Shown piece by piece: positions 28,301 to 36,155 of a stretch of DNA of 64,000 nt. This stretch comes from Tissierellia bacterium. GTDB lineage: Bacteria; Bacillota; Clostridia; Tissierellales; Peptoniphilaceae. The DNA lies in NCBI GenBank assembly GCA_030537765.1, contig JAUNVH010000002.1, forward strand, positions 1 through 64,000, written 5' to 3'. Below the pieces are notes generated by a model, which searched no databases, was not told where the DNA came from, and worked only from the letters and a program-made list of their open reading frames with translations. The position numbers and the translations under genes are program-made. Every line of letters starts with the position of its first letter. Within the stretch, counting starts at the first letter, position 1.

Positions 28301-28925
28301 TTCAGTTAAGAATTTCGTATCGAATTATATCTATATGGATAAAGATTATTTAGAAGAAATTACTGGCGAAAAAGTTGTGCAAAATTCGATAATGATATCA
28401 ATAAATAAAGATATGGACTTAGACGAAGACAAGCTGCTGAATGAATATTTAGATCTAGATGGAGTATCTGGTGTTATAAAGACTAAGACATTGATCAATA
28501 ATTTAGAAAATGTTACTGAAGCATTAAATATAATCGTTATTGTAATCGTTATTTTGGCTTCGATGTTAGCATTTGTAGTTTTATACAATTTGACCAATAT
28601 TAATATTTCAGAGAGAAATCGAGAAATTTCGACTTTGAAAGTTTTAGGTATGTATACTAGAGAGCTGACAAAATATATTTACAGAGAAACTTATATTTTG
28701 ACAACAATGGGTTCGATTTTGGGAATATTTTTGGGACTTGCACTACACGCATATATTGTCAGAGTGTTCTCGCCAGAATCTTTGATGATGGATCCGCAAG
28801 TAAGAGTTTCAACCTATATTGTTTCAGTGCTATTGACATTTTTATTTTCGGCTCTCGTAGAAATATTTATGTATTTTAAAATGAAACATATTGATATGGT
28901 GGAGGCATTAAAGTCTGTAGATTAG
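25344..28925 (+). CDS. FtsX-type ABC permease with long extracytoplasmic coiled coil
   Basis: About 1193 aa. One transmembrane helix (about 22-42) leads into an extracytoplasmic region of over 600 residues: a MacB-periplasmic-core-like part (about 50-240), then a charged coiled coil (about 250-635) built on repeats of the form L-x-DA-x-x-K/E-L (for example KKLVDARIKLNDG, EELEDARIKLNDG). Two FtsX domains follow (about 655-790 and 1065-1190), the first ending near SSLKENAAELLRPKAP. Such type VII-like ABC proteins transmit ATP hydrolysis to external partners or extract lipids. I chose the ATG at 25344, not the TTG at 25329 that overlaps the ATPase gene. Confidence 0.88.
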   Translation: MNKKTLWKDNFKEITHSKGRFFSIMTLTFLSVLALVGIKNSGMVLRNTADDFFDQTKYQDITIRSTLGLDERDEVLADIYENTEYAEFDYSYDVYIKDSSDIIRLQSMPKTMSKALIVEGKLPEKMDEIALDYNFAKDRYKIGDIINITDKDQSGEIEELRLSSFKITALVLSPEYISVVSKGTAAFGSGDLDGFALTDRSLFDMDYFTVGRIKLKNSSDYPASSKEYKDYVNEAQKDLKKLFYSRPPERLKKVKTEAEEKIIDGEKEIEDAKIKLSDADKKLVDARIKLNDGHKKYDDGVIELREETIKNQKKIDDAKQKLEDAKLEIEEGEEKLADAKKTLQEKEEELEDARIKLNDGKKELEDAYKEYEDGKADYEDGKRKLELGEEMASWGLRGFMVQVEKIKNDRDDAKLQVKNAEEELLILRDRKIRLVDKLAESSDDKQKIKNEIVETDLIIAETVEYRDSKRMEYERLDLKLDEIEELSKQSMTYEEMLQAKNDLDEAKEKLEEAKVKLDDAKADLKEHEKEFYDGEQKLIDAKETLKEKEIELEDAKKLWQENMLELEDAEKTFKTEIAKAQKKLDDAAIDIAEGEEEYADGLKEFREKSADAKVDIASGEEKIADAKDDISKLKEPTYYIDTREDESMYFEYYDSTNKLDVLAVIFSSLSVLIAMFVVLTTMTRLVDERRMQIGTLKSLGYDNFDINTKYLLYGSVTAILGTIAGTLVGHYMLTPLVFRAYTNGFVIKEPILNFSWPLTLLGGIIAMACTTLSSFLAVRSSLKENAAELLRPKAPKVGMRIMLERIGFIWKRLSFKKKITARNLFRYKKRMFMTLLGVCGCTGLMFMGFGLRDSITGIIDKQYSEIQHYDYIIAFDDGITPNERADINYKSYKDDRIYDTNYIYLKKLDLVSKKGYRQNVNLIAAIEDIGFGNMINLEEVKTKNSLTLPKDGALITEKLAKDNAIKANDKMTIQLNDQDVEIAVVSSVKNFVSNYIYMDKDYLEEITGEKVVQNSIMISINKDMDLDEDKLLNEYLDLDGVSGVIKTKTLINNLENVTEALNIIVIVIVILASMLAFVVLYNLTNINISERNREISTLKVLGMYTRELTKYIYRETYILTTMGSILGIFLGLALHAYIVRVFSPESLMMDPQVRVSTYIVSVLLTFLFSALVEIFMYFKMKHIDMVEALKSVD

Positions 28926-28933
28926 AGGAGAAT

Positions 28934-30166
28934 ATGAATATATGTATTATTGGCGGTGGACCAGCAGGCATGATGGCTGCTATATTTGCCGCAAAGTCGA
29001 ATTCTAAATTAAATATAGATATCTTTGAATCTAATGAGAGATTGGGAAAGAAGATCTTAGCCACAGGAAATGGCAGATGCAATTTTACTAATAGGAATAT
29101 GGACATTGAAAATTTTCATGGCAGAGATAATAGCTTTGCAAAATTTGCAATTGAAACTTTTGATAATTTAGATGTGATTGAATTTTTTGAAAATTTGGGA
29201 ATTTATCCCTATATAGACGATAGGGATAGAGTATATCCAAATTCATTACAAGCAAGCTCAATCTTAGATGTTTTGAGATTTGAACTCAAGAGATTAGGCA
29301 TTAAGGAAATTACTAATAATAGAGTTAGAAAGATTATCCCTAAAAACAAAGGCTTTATTATTAAGACAGATAATAATAGTTTTAAATATGATAAAGTCTT
29401 GCTCGCTGGAGGCGGTAATGCAATGCCTAAATCAGGTTCCGATGGCAATGCATATAGACTTGCTAGAGAATTAGGCCACAAAGTATTCGAACCATTGCCT
29501 ACTATTGTTCAATTAAATACAGACAGTCCATATTCTAAATCATTAGATGGTGTAAAAATTATTTCTAGATTAAATTTAACAGATGAGAGTGGAAATATTA
29601 TAAAAACTGAATTTGGAGATATATTATTTACTAGATATGGCCTTAGTGGCCCTACAATATTAGATTTATCTAGAACTGCAATTGAGCGTTTAAAAGAAAA
29701 TAGGCCCTCGTATCTACAAGTAAATTTGGTGGGTGATTTAAACCGCGAAGAGATAGAAAATATAATTTACGAAAGAAAAGAGAAACTATTTTACAAATCT
29801 ATAAGAGAGGCACTCATTGGGCTTATAAACAAAAGGCTGATCGTGCCATTATTAAAATATTGTAATATAGAATTTGAAAAAGAGATCTCCAAATTAAATA
29901 GCCAAGAGCTAAAATGCTTAATAGATGGACTATTTGCTTTTAAATCCAAAGTTACTGGCTCACAAGGTTTTGGGCAAGCTCAAAGTACAAATGGTGGCAT
30001 AAGTACAAAAGAGATATGCGATAAGACGATGGAGTCTAAATTGGTTTCAAATCTCTATTTAGCAGGCGAGATTATAGATATTGATGGCGATTGCGGAGGC
30101 TATAATTTGCAATGGGCATGGAGTAGTGGATATATAGCCGGTAAATCTTTAGCGGTAAATAAATAA
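28934..30166 (+). CDS. BaiN/HI0933-family FAD-dependent oxidoreductase
   Basis: A 410-aa flavoprotein with an N-terminal dinucleotide fold IIGGGPAGMMAA and the family-specific ATGNGRCNFTNRN segment, an insertion domain in the middle, and a C-terminal AGEIIDIDGDCGGYNLQWAWSSGY that completes the FAD site. The family (HI0933, YhiN, BaiN) is broadly annotated as an aminoacetone or bile-acid-related oxidoreductase, but the natural substrate is mostly unknown. It sits 8 nt after the ABC permease, with GAGGAG upstream, and is probably on that transcript without an obvious functional link. Confidence 0.9.
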   Translation: MNICIIGGGPAGMMAAIFAAKSNSKLNIDIFESNERLGKKILATGNGRCNFTNRNMDIENFHGRDNSFAKFAIETFDNLDVIEFFENLGIYPYIDDRDRVYPNSLQASSILDVLRFELKRLGIKEITNNRVRKIIPKNKGFIIKTDNNSFKYDKVLLAGGGNAMPKSGSDGNAYRLARELGHKVFEPLPTIVQLNTDSPYSKSLDGVKIISRLNLTDESGNIIKTEFGDILFTRYGLSGPTILDLSRTAIERLKENRPSYLQVNLVGDLNREEIENIIYERKEKLFYKSIREALIGLINKRLIVPLLKYCNIEFEKEISKLNSQELKCLIDGLFAFKSKVTGSQGFGQAQSTNGGISTKEICDKTMESKLVSNLYLAGEIIDIDGDCGGYNLQWAWSSGYIAGKSLAVNK

Positions 30167-30168
30167 AA

Positions 30169-30198
30169 TTGGATATTTATCTATTATTCTGATATAAT
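30169..30198 (+). promoter_or_regulatory. Rrf2 gene promoter
   Basis: TTGGAT (30169-30174) and TATAAT (30193-30198) are separated by 18 nt, 52 nt before the ATG. The -35 begins 2 nt after the upstream stop codon. Confidence 0.55.
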
Positions 30199-30249
30199 CT
30201 AATCTATAGTTTTTAAATATTATTATTTATTGAATTTTAAGGAGGATTA

Positions 30250-30669
30250 ATGAGATTAACGATACAGACGGATTACGCTTTTAGATTGGTTTTATATTTA
30301 TCGACATTTCCGGGAAAAGTAATATCGGCCCCAATACTTGCAGATAAACTATGTATTACTGAAAGATTTACACTGCGTATTCTAAGAAAGTTAAACTTAG
30401 CAGGCATTACGACTGCTTTACGCGGGCCATATGGTGGTTACAAGATAAATAGAGATCCAAAAGATATAACGATGTATGATGTCGTAAAGGCAATAAATGG
30501 AGATATCGAGATAAATTGTTGCACACAAGCTGATCCATACTGTTCTAGAAATGCAATTGCATGTTGCGCAGTCAATGTTGCCTTAACAGAAATTCAATCA
30601 ATGATAATTGAGGAATTTAAAAGTAGAACTTTTGATTATTTAGTAAAAGAAGGTTGTCGGCCCGTATAA
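30250..30669 (+). CDS. Rrf2-family (IscR/NsrR-like) transcriptional regulator
   Basis: A 139-aa Rrf2 protein with the N-terminal winged helix (TDYAFRLVLYLSTFP; RGPYGGYKINRDP as wing). Five cysteines cluster at 90, 91, 98, 105 and 106, wider spacing than the C-x5-C-x5-C of IscR but compatible with an Fe-S cluster as in NsrR/RsrR-type sensors. It may sense iron-sulfur status, nitric oxide or redox. No isc/suf gene follows; ileS does, behind its T-box. AAGGAGG lies before the ATG. Confidence 0.9.
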   Translation: MRLTIQTDYAFRLVLYLSTFPGKVISAPILADKLCITERFTLRILRKLNLAGITTALRGPYGGYKINRDPKDITMYDVVKAINGDIEINCCTQADPYCSRNAIACCAVNVALTEIQSMIIEEFKSRTFDYLVKEGCRPV

Positions 30670-30682
30670 GATAGGCTAAAAT
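30654..30682 (+). promoter_or_regulatory. T-box/ileS promoter inside the rrf2 end
   Basis: TTGTCG (30654-30659) and TAAAAT (30677-30682) are separated by 17 nt. Transcription would begin near 30689, just before the AGAGAC start of T-box stem I. Half of the promoter lies in the last codons of the Rrf2 gene. Confidence 0.5.
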
Positions 30683-30684
30683 AC

Positions 30685-30864
30685 AGAGAGACAATTATGG
30701 TGAGATTTGTCAAATGCCCCTTATTAGATCATCCGACTTCAACCCCTATTGCGATGAGTTGTAGGCGTATATTCTGCGTTAAAGAATTAAAGAGACAGAT
30801 CTAATCTGTAATCAAGGTGGTACCGCGATATTTCGTCCCTGAGTTTCTCAGGGATTATTTTTTT
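30685..30864 (+). promoter_or_regulatory. T-box riboswitch of ileS
   Basis: The T-box sequence AAGGTGGTACCGCG is at 30814-30827. A terminator stem TCCCTGAG (30836-30843) with CTCAGGGA (30847-30854) and a T run to 30864 can be replaced by an antiterminator using the T-box strand. Upstream, a stem I begins near AGAGAC with the distal GGTGAGA loop motif at about 30700-30706, and GAGT...GCGTTA follows the specifier region. The specifier should be an Ile codon; ATT (30748-30750) and ATC (30728-30730 or 30731-30733) are candidates, and I could not decide. Uncharged tRNA-Ile would switch ileS on. Confidence 0.93.
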
Positions 30865-30877
30865 AAGGAGTGATTTT

Positions 30878-33800
30878 ATGGAGAAGTTTCAGCCACTATC
30901 GACTGAAAAAGTAAGAGACAGAGAAAAAAAGACCTCTAAGTATTGGGAAGAAATTGATTTATTACATCTATCAATAACAGAAAGAGAAGATTCACCGGCT
31001 TTCGTATTTTATGAAGGCCCTCCAACTGCAAATGGCAGACCTGGAATACATCATGTCATTTCTAGAACATTGAAAGATATGACATGTAGATATAAGACTA
31101 TGCAAGGCTTTCAGGTTAAGCGTAAAGCTGGCTGGGACACACATGGCTTGCCTGTGGAGATTGAAGTAGAAAAGAGACTTGGGCTATCTGATAAGCAAGA
31201 TATTGAAAAATACGGAGTAGAGAAATTTAATAAAAAATGTCGGGAATCTGTATTTGAATACGAGAAAGAATGGCGTGAAATGACTGAACGCATGGCGTAT
31301 CTGATAGATTTGGACAATCCCTATATCACGCTTGACAATAATTATATAGAAACAATTTGGTGGATTTTAGACAATATGTTTAAAGATGGTCTCATATATG
31401 AAGGTCATAAAATTTTGCCTTATTGTTCTAGATGCGGGACAGGTCTTGCATCTCATGAAGTTGCTCAAGGCTACGAAGAAATAAAGACTGAAACAGTCTA
31501 TGCAAAGTTTAAATTAAAAGATAAAGACGAGTATTTTTTAGCTTGGACAACTACTCCTTGGACATTGCCTTCAAATATTGCATTGGCAGTTAATCCAAAT
31601 ATCGAATATATAAAAGTTAAATCTCAAGGCGAAATCTATTATTTGGCAAAAGATTTAGCAGATGAAGTTTTGATAGAAGAATATGAAATTTTAGAAAGCT
31701 TCAAAGGAAAAGAATTAGAATATATCGAATATGAACAGTTAATACCGATGCTTGAAGTTAAAGACAAGGCGTTTTACGTAGTTTGTGCCGATTATGTAAC
31801 TGTCGAAGACGGAACAGGCATAGTCCATCAGGCTCCTGCCTTTGGTGAAGATGACTACTATACTGCAAGAGATTATGATCTACCCGTAGTAAATCCCGTT
31901 GGAGAAGACGGAAAATTCTTAGATACAATATGGAAAGGCGAATTTGTAATGGATGCCGATCCAAAAATTATTGAATATTTGAGAAATGAAGGGAAACTTT
32001 ACAGAAAACAAAAATTCGAACATAATTATCCGCATTGTTGGAGATGCCACACTCCGCTACTTTACTATGCAAGACCTTCTTGGTATATCAGAGTTAGTGA
32101 ATATAAAGACAAATTAGTCGAAAATAATAAAAAAGTAAATTGGTATCCAAAATTTGTCGGTGAAAAGAGATTTGGCAATTGGCTTGAAAATCTTGAAGAC
32201 TGGGCTCTTTCAAGATCTAGATATTGGGGAACACCTCTGCCAATTTGGAGATGCGAGGAATGTGGCAAATTAAGTTCTTGCGGTTCGATAGAAGAATTAA
32301 AAGAAAGAGCTATCGAAAATATCGATGGAGAAGTTGATTTACACAGACCTTTCGTTGATAATATTCATTTTGAATGTGAATGTGGAAATCAGATGAGAAG
32401 AGAGCCTGATGTAATAGATGTCTGGTTCGATTCTGGAGCTATGCCATTTGCGCAGCACCATTATCCATTTGAACATAAAGATGATTTTGAACAATTATTC
32501 CCAGCCGATTTTATAAATGAAGGAATTGACCAAACTAGAGGTTGGTTTAATAGTTTATTAAATATTTCCACCTATGTAACTGGAAAATCTCCATTCAAAA
32601 ATGTGCTTGTCAATGATTTAGTATTAGATAAAGAGGGCAAGAAGATGAGTAAATCTCGTGGAAATACTGTAAATCCATTTGATTTATTTGATAAATATGG
32701 TGCAGATGCCGTAAGATGGTATCTCTTATATGTATCACCGCCTTGGACGCCAACTATGTTTGATGAAATGGGCATCGTTGAAGTAGAATCTAAATTCTTT
32801 AGAACTTTGAGAAATGTATATAATTTCTTCAGTCTATATGCAAATACTGATGGAGTCGACCCTAGGGATTTTGAAATTGATGTAGAATCTAGAACAGAAA
32901 TTGATCGATGGATAATCTCAAAATATAATAATTTGACTAAAACAGTTACGAAAGATATGGAAATCTTTGAAGTAACAAAAGCTGTCAGAACTATACAAAA
33001 TTTTGTAGTTGAAGATCTATCTAATTGGTATATCAGAAGATGCAGAAGAAGATTTTGGAAAACAGAATTAGACGATGACAAAAAGGCAGTTTATAAGACC
33101 ACATATGAAATTTTAGAAGGCATATCAAAAATGATTGCGCCAATGGTACCTTATATTGCCGAAGAATTGTATCACAATCTAAATGGAGGAAAATCTGTCC
33201 ATATCGAACATTATCCAAAATGGAACGAAAAATATATAGATCCACAATTAGAGCATAAGATGGATTTAGTTAGAGACATTGTAACTCTTGGAAGAGCTTG
33301 TCGTGAAGAGGTGGGAATAAAAGTTAGACAACCACTTTCAGAAATTGTAATAGACGGAAACAATAAAGAAATTATTGGATCGCTTACAGATTTGATTAAA
33401 GAGGAGTTAAATGTCAAAAATGTAGATTTTGAACAAGATCTTACTCGCTTTATGAATTACAATCTAAAACCAAATTTCAGAGTGGCTGGTAGGATTTTAG
33501 GTTCTAAAATAAAAAGCTTCGCCAAATATCTAACTAATGTAGATGCAAAAGAGTTTGTACAAAAACTTGAAAACGAAAATGTAGAAATAGAATTAAATGG
33601 CGAGATGACAGAAATCTTAAAAGATTATATAGAAGTTAAGATTGAAGCGAAAGAAGGCTTTGATATTAAAAAAGAAGGCGAGCTATTCGTAATACTAGAT
33701 ACTACTTTGACAGACGAATTAATCGCAGAAGGATATGCCAGAGAATTCATATCTAAAGTTCAACAGATGCGTAAAGCTGAAAATCTTGATGTATTAGATA

Positions 33801-33973
33801 ATATCCAAATTGAATACACAACAGAAGACAAAGTTGCAGATGCGATAAAAGCTCATGAAGAAATTATAAAATCTGAAACTTTGGCTAAAGAAATAATCAG
33901 AACTGAGAATTTAAAAGAAACAGAAGAATTAAATGGAGTACCAACTGCTATTAGCATAACAAAGATTAATTAA
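30878..33973 (+). CDS. ileS: Isoleucyl-tRNA synthetase, type 2, GXHH variant
   Basis: A 1031-aa class I synthetase with an editing (CP1) domain (WTTTPWTLPSNIALAVNP), the catalytic KMSKS loop (KKMSKSRGN) and a long C-terminal anticodon-binding region. Sequence style (PPTANGRPGIHHV, KRKAGWDTHGLPVEIEVEK) is that of the eukaryote-like type 2 bacterial IleRS. The HIGH signature reads GIHH (residues 57-60 region; codons at 31043-31054), that is the first and third positions of HXGH are swapped. This variant is known to accompany very high mupirocin resistance. Expression is controlled by the T-box upstream. Confidence 0.96.
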   Translation: MEKFQPLSTEKVRDREKKTSKYWEEIDLLHLSITEREDSPAFVFYEGPPTANGRPGIHHVISRTLKDMTCRYKTMQGFQVKRKAGWDTHGLPVEIEVEKRLGLSDKQDIEKYGVEKFNKKCRESVFEYEKEWREMTERMAYLIDLDNPYITLDNNYIETIWWILDNMFKDGLIYEGHKILPYCSRCGTGLASHEVAQGYEEIKTETVYAKFKLKDKDEYFLAWTTTPWTLPSNIALAVNPNIEYIKVKSQGEIYYLAKDLADEVLIEEYEILESFKGKELEYIEYEQLIPMLEVKDKAFYVVCADYVTVEDGTGIVHQAPAFGEDDYYTARDYDLPVVNPVGEDGKFLDTIWKGEFVMDADPKIIEYLRNEGKLYRKQKFEHNYPHCWRCHTPLLYYARPSWYIRVSEYKDKLVENNKKVNWYPKFVGEKRFGNWLENLEDWALSRSRYWGTPLPIWRCEECGKLSSCGSIEELKERAIENIDGEVDLHRPFVDNIHFECECGNQMRREPDVIDVWFDSGAMPFAQHHYPFEHKDDFEQLFPADFINEGIDQTRGWFNSLLNISTYVTGKSPFKNVLVNDLVLDKEGKKMSKSRGNTVNPFDLFDKYGADAVRWYLLYVSPPWTPTMFDEMGIVEVESKFFRTLRNVYNFFSLYANTDGVDPRDFEIDVESRTEIDRWIISKYNNLTKTVTKDMEIFEVTKAVRTIQNFVVEDLSNWYIRRCRRRFWKTELDDDKKAVYKTTYEILEGISKMIAPMVPYIAEELYHNLNGGKSVHIEHYPKWNEKYIDPQLEHKMDLVRDIVTLGRACREEVGIKVRQPLSEIVIDGNNKEIIGSLTDLIKEELNVKNVDFEQDLTRFMNYNLKPNFRVAGRILGSKIKSFAKYLTNVDAKEFVQKLENENVEIELNGEMTEILKDYIEVKIEAKEGFDIKKEGELFVILDTTLTDELIAEGYAREFISKVQQMRKAENLDVLDNIQIEYTTEDKVADAIKAHEEIIKSETLAKEIIRTENLKETEELNGVPTAISITKIN

Positions 33974-33978
33974 AATAT

Positions 33979-34026
33979 TTAGTGAAACTCTTTTTGAAAT
34001 AGAGCTTTTAAAAAGAGTTTCACTAA
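33979..34026. repeat. 17-bp perfect inverted repeat after ileS
   Basis: TTAGTGAAACTCTTTTT (33979-33995) is the exact complement of AAAAAGAGTTTCACTAA (34010-34026), with a 14-nt loop and a further AATATT pairing beyond a one-base bulge. It would form a long hairpin in the ileS mRNA tail. The + strand lacks a T run after it, so it looks more like a 3-prime-end protecting or Rho-type structure than a standard terminator. Confidence 0.75.
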
Positions 34027-34292
34027 TATTAAAAATTAAATTTACTTTATAAAAACACTGAATAAATGATATAAATTATCACTTACGAATGATAGTCAAT
34101 ATTAATTAAAAGTGGCTAAATAGAATATAATTGATAGTAATAATTAATTATATAATTCGTTTAAAATTATTAAGATATTTGAAAAATATCTAAGCTAGTA
34201 AAGCTTGATATTAAGCGATATTATACACCTTTCCAAATAGAGTTTAAGAATTTAAAGAAGATATTTAAATTGGAAAATATTTCACGCTTTAA

Positions 34293-34322
34293 CTGTTATT
34301 TTAAATTAATTTGTGGTATAAT
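34293..34322 (+). promoter_or_regulatory. Ferredoxin promoter with extended -10
   Basis: TGGTATAAT gives an extended -10 (TG at 34314-34315, TATAAT at 34317-34322). The -35 is weak (CTGTTA at 34293-34298, 18-nt spacer), as is common when the extended -10 is present. Confidence 0.6.
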
Positions 34323-34355
34323 CTTATTGCAAGATAGTTTGGGGAGGTGAATTAA

Positions 34356-34523
34356 ATGGCATACGTTATTAACGACGATTGTATAGCTTGCGGAGCATGC
34401 CTACCGGAATGCCCCACAGACTGCATCACTGAAGGAGATATCTACGTCATCGATGGTGATGAATGTATAGATTGTGGTAACTGCAACAGTGTTTGTCCTG
34501 TTGATGCTCCACAGCCTGAATAG
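34356..34523 (+). CDS. 2[4Fe-4S] ferredoxin
   Basis: A 55-aa clostridial-type ferredoxin, too short for many ORF filters. The two cluster motifs are DDCIACGACLPECPTDCI and DECIDCGNCNSVCPVDA, each with three closely spaced Cys and a distal Cys-Pro. It is a low-potential one-electron carrier of anaerobic metabolism. GGGGAGGTG precedes the ATG, and it has its own extended -10 promoter and a terminator, so it is probably highly expressed as a single gene. Confidence 0.96.
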   Translation: MAYVINDDCIACGACLPECPTDCITEGDIYVIDGDECIDCGNCNSVCPVDAPQPE

Positions 34524-34532
34524 TAACTAATG

Positions 34533-34562
34533 AAAGCTGCTCTTAAATCGAGCAGCTTTTTT
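34533..34562 (+). terminator. Ferredoxin terminator
   Basis: A 10-bp perfect stem AAAGCTGCTC (34533-34542) with GAGCAGCTTT (34550-34559), a 7-nt loop, then T residues. Only 17 nt separate it from the next start codon, so the following operon may rely on read-through or a promoter inside the ferredoxin gene. Confidence 0.9.
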
Positions 34563-34579
34563 ATTTAGGAGATGATTTC

Positions 34580-35332
34580 TTGAACGATATAAGATTAGAT
34601 ATAGTTCCTGGTACTAAATTTAAAATTTATCAGCAAAAGGGACAATTTTCATATACGACAGATTCTTTGGCTCTATCTGGCTTTGCAAAACCGAAGGGCA
34701 AGGTTATAGATTTGGGCGCAGGTACTGGAATACTTTGTTTTCGTATGGCAAATAATAAAAATGTAACTAAGATTGTTGCCGTCGAGAAAAACCCTATAAC
34801 TTTCGATCTATTAAATAAATCAATTAATATTAATGGCTTAAATAAAATTATATCTTCGTATAATATGGGTATAAATGAAATAATTAAACAAATGGGAAAA
34901 GCGAGCTTTAATACAGTTATTACAAATCCACCTTATTTTCTAAAAGAGGGTGGTATAACTAAGAGAAATTTAGATTTAAAAATGGCAATGCATGAAACAG
35001 ATTTAAGCTTGGCAGATTGGTTGAGAATTTCTTCTGAACTATTAGTTCCAAAAGGAAGTCTTTATATGATAAATAGACCGAATAGACTACAAGATATAAT
35101 GTATTATGCTCGCAAAGGCCGTTTAGAAATTAAAGAAATCAGATTTATAAAAAACACTCAAAAAGCTTTAGCCAAAGCAGTATTGATCAAGGCCATTAAA
35201 AATGGTGGCAATGGAATGAAATTACTTAGCGATTTAATCCTTTATGATGATAGTGGTAATATGACTAAAGATTATTTAAACTACTATCAACTATCAAATA
35301 ATACTCAAAATGAGGTGCAATGTGAAAGGTAG
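34580..35332 (+). CDS. tRNA1(Val) (adenine(37)-N6)-methyltransferase-like protein
   Basis: A 250-aa Rossmann methyltransferase with SAM motif I VIDLGAGTGILCFRMA and the N6-adenine catalytic motif NPPY (VITNPPYFLKEG). It belongs to the TrmN6/YfiC/YabB group. In Bacillus the homologue yabB lies next to rsmI, as here. The start is TTG at 34580 with TTAGGAG 8 nt upstream; the ATG at 34572 is in another frame. The end overlaps rsmI. Confidence 0.88.
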   Translation: MNDIRLDIVPGTKFKIYQQKGQFSYTTDSLALSGFAKPKGKVIDLGAGTGILCFRMANNKNVTKIVAVEKNPITFDLLNKSININGLNKIISSYNMGINEIIKQMGKASFNTVITNPPYFLKEGGITKRNLDLKMAMHETDLSLADWLRISSELLVPKGSLYMINRPNRLQDIMYYARKGRLEIKEIRFIKNTQKALAKAVLIKAIKNGGNGMKLLSDLILYDDSGNMTKDYLNYYQLSNNTQNEVQCER

Positions 35333-36155
35333 ACTATATATTTGTCCAACGCCGATTGGCAATTTAGAAGATATTAGCATTAGAACATTAAACATACTTA
35401 AAGAATGCGATTTTATAGCTTGCGAAGATAAAAGAATTAGCATAAAGCTATTAAATCATTACGAAATAAAAAAAGAACTCATCTCTTATCATAAATTTAA
35501 CGAAATGCAGATGACAAAAACTATTTTGGATAGGATTTCAAATGGGGAAGTTTGTGCATTGATAAGCGATGCAGGGATGCCAGGAATTTCTGACCCTGGA
35601 CATATATTAATAAAATCGGCAATTGAAAACAAAATAGAGATTACAGTTTTACCTGGAGCAAATGCTGCAATTACAGCGCTTGTATATTCTGGGCTACCTA
35701 GTAACAATTTTTATTTTGAAGGATTTTTACCTAAAAAAGCCATAGAGAGAAAGAAAAAATTTGAACTATATGAAAGTTTAAATTGTCCAATAATTATTTA
35801 CGAATCTCCAAATAGAATAAAGAGTACATTAAATGAAATGTTTGAATACTTTGGCGATATGGAAATTTCAATAGCTAGAGAGCTTACTAAAATTTATGAA
35901 GAATGTATTAGGGGAAGGCTAAAAGATATAATTATCAGCTTAGAAGACGAGAGTATCAAGGGTGAAATCGTTTTAATAATATATCCTAAAGCAAAATCTC
36001 AATATTATGATTTACAAAAAGAATTTTATAAATATTTCAAACTGGGCTTTAATAAAAAAGATGTGGTAAAAATTTTGTCGACTATGACAAATTATCCAAG
36101 GAATGAAATTTATAAAGCTTCATTAGAAATTGGTGATGAAGATGTATTCGATTGA
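35322..36155 (+). CDS. rsmI: 16S rRNA (cytidine(1402)-2-prime-O)-methyltransferase
   Basis: About 277 aa, tetrapyrrole-methylase fold. The N-terminus LYICPTPIGNLEDIS, the ACEDKR segment, DAGMPGISDPG and VLPGANAAITALVYSGLPS are all diagnostic of RsmI, which methylates the 2-prime OH of C1402 in the 16S decoding centre. I prefer the GTG at 35322 (giving VKGRLYICPTPIG) with AGGTG just upstream to the ATG at 35310. It overlaps both neighbours. Confidence 0.94.
   Translation: MKGRLYICPTPIGNLEDISIRTLNILKECDFIACEDKRISIKLLNHYEIKKELISYHKFNEMQMTKTILDRISNGEVCALISDAGMPGISDPGHILIKSAIENKIEITVLPGANAAITALVYSGLPSNNFYFEGFLPKKAIERKKKFELYESLNCPIIIYESPNRIKSTLNEMFEYFGDMEISIARELTKIYEECIRGRLKDIIISLEDESIKGEIVLIIYPKAKSQYYDLQKEFYKYFKLGFNKKDVVKILSTMTNYPRNEIYKASLEIGDEDVFD

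Larger units (their letters stand above)
33974..34355. other. 382-nt AT-rich gap between ileS and ferredoxin
   Basis: No open frame of note. It holds a 17-bp inverted repeat just after ileS (33979-34026), a small perfect hairpin AGATATTT-GAA-AAATATCT (34172-34190) and, at the right end, the ferredoxin promoter. The rest is low-complexity AT-rich sequence. No tRNA, T-box or known riboswitch consensus was seen. Confidence 0.6.
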
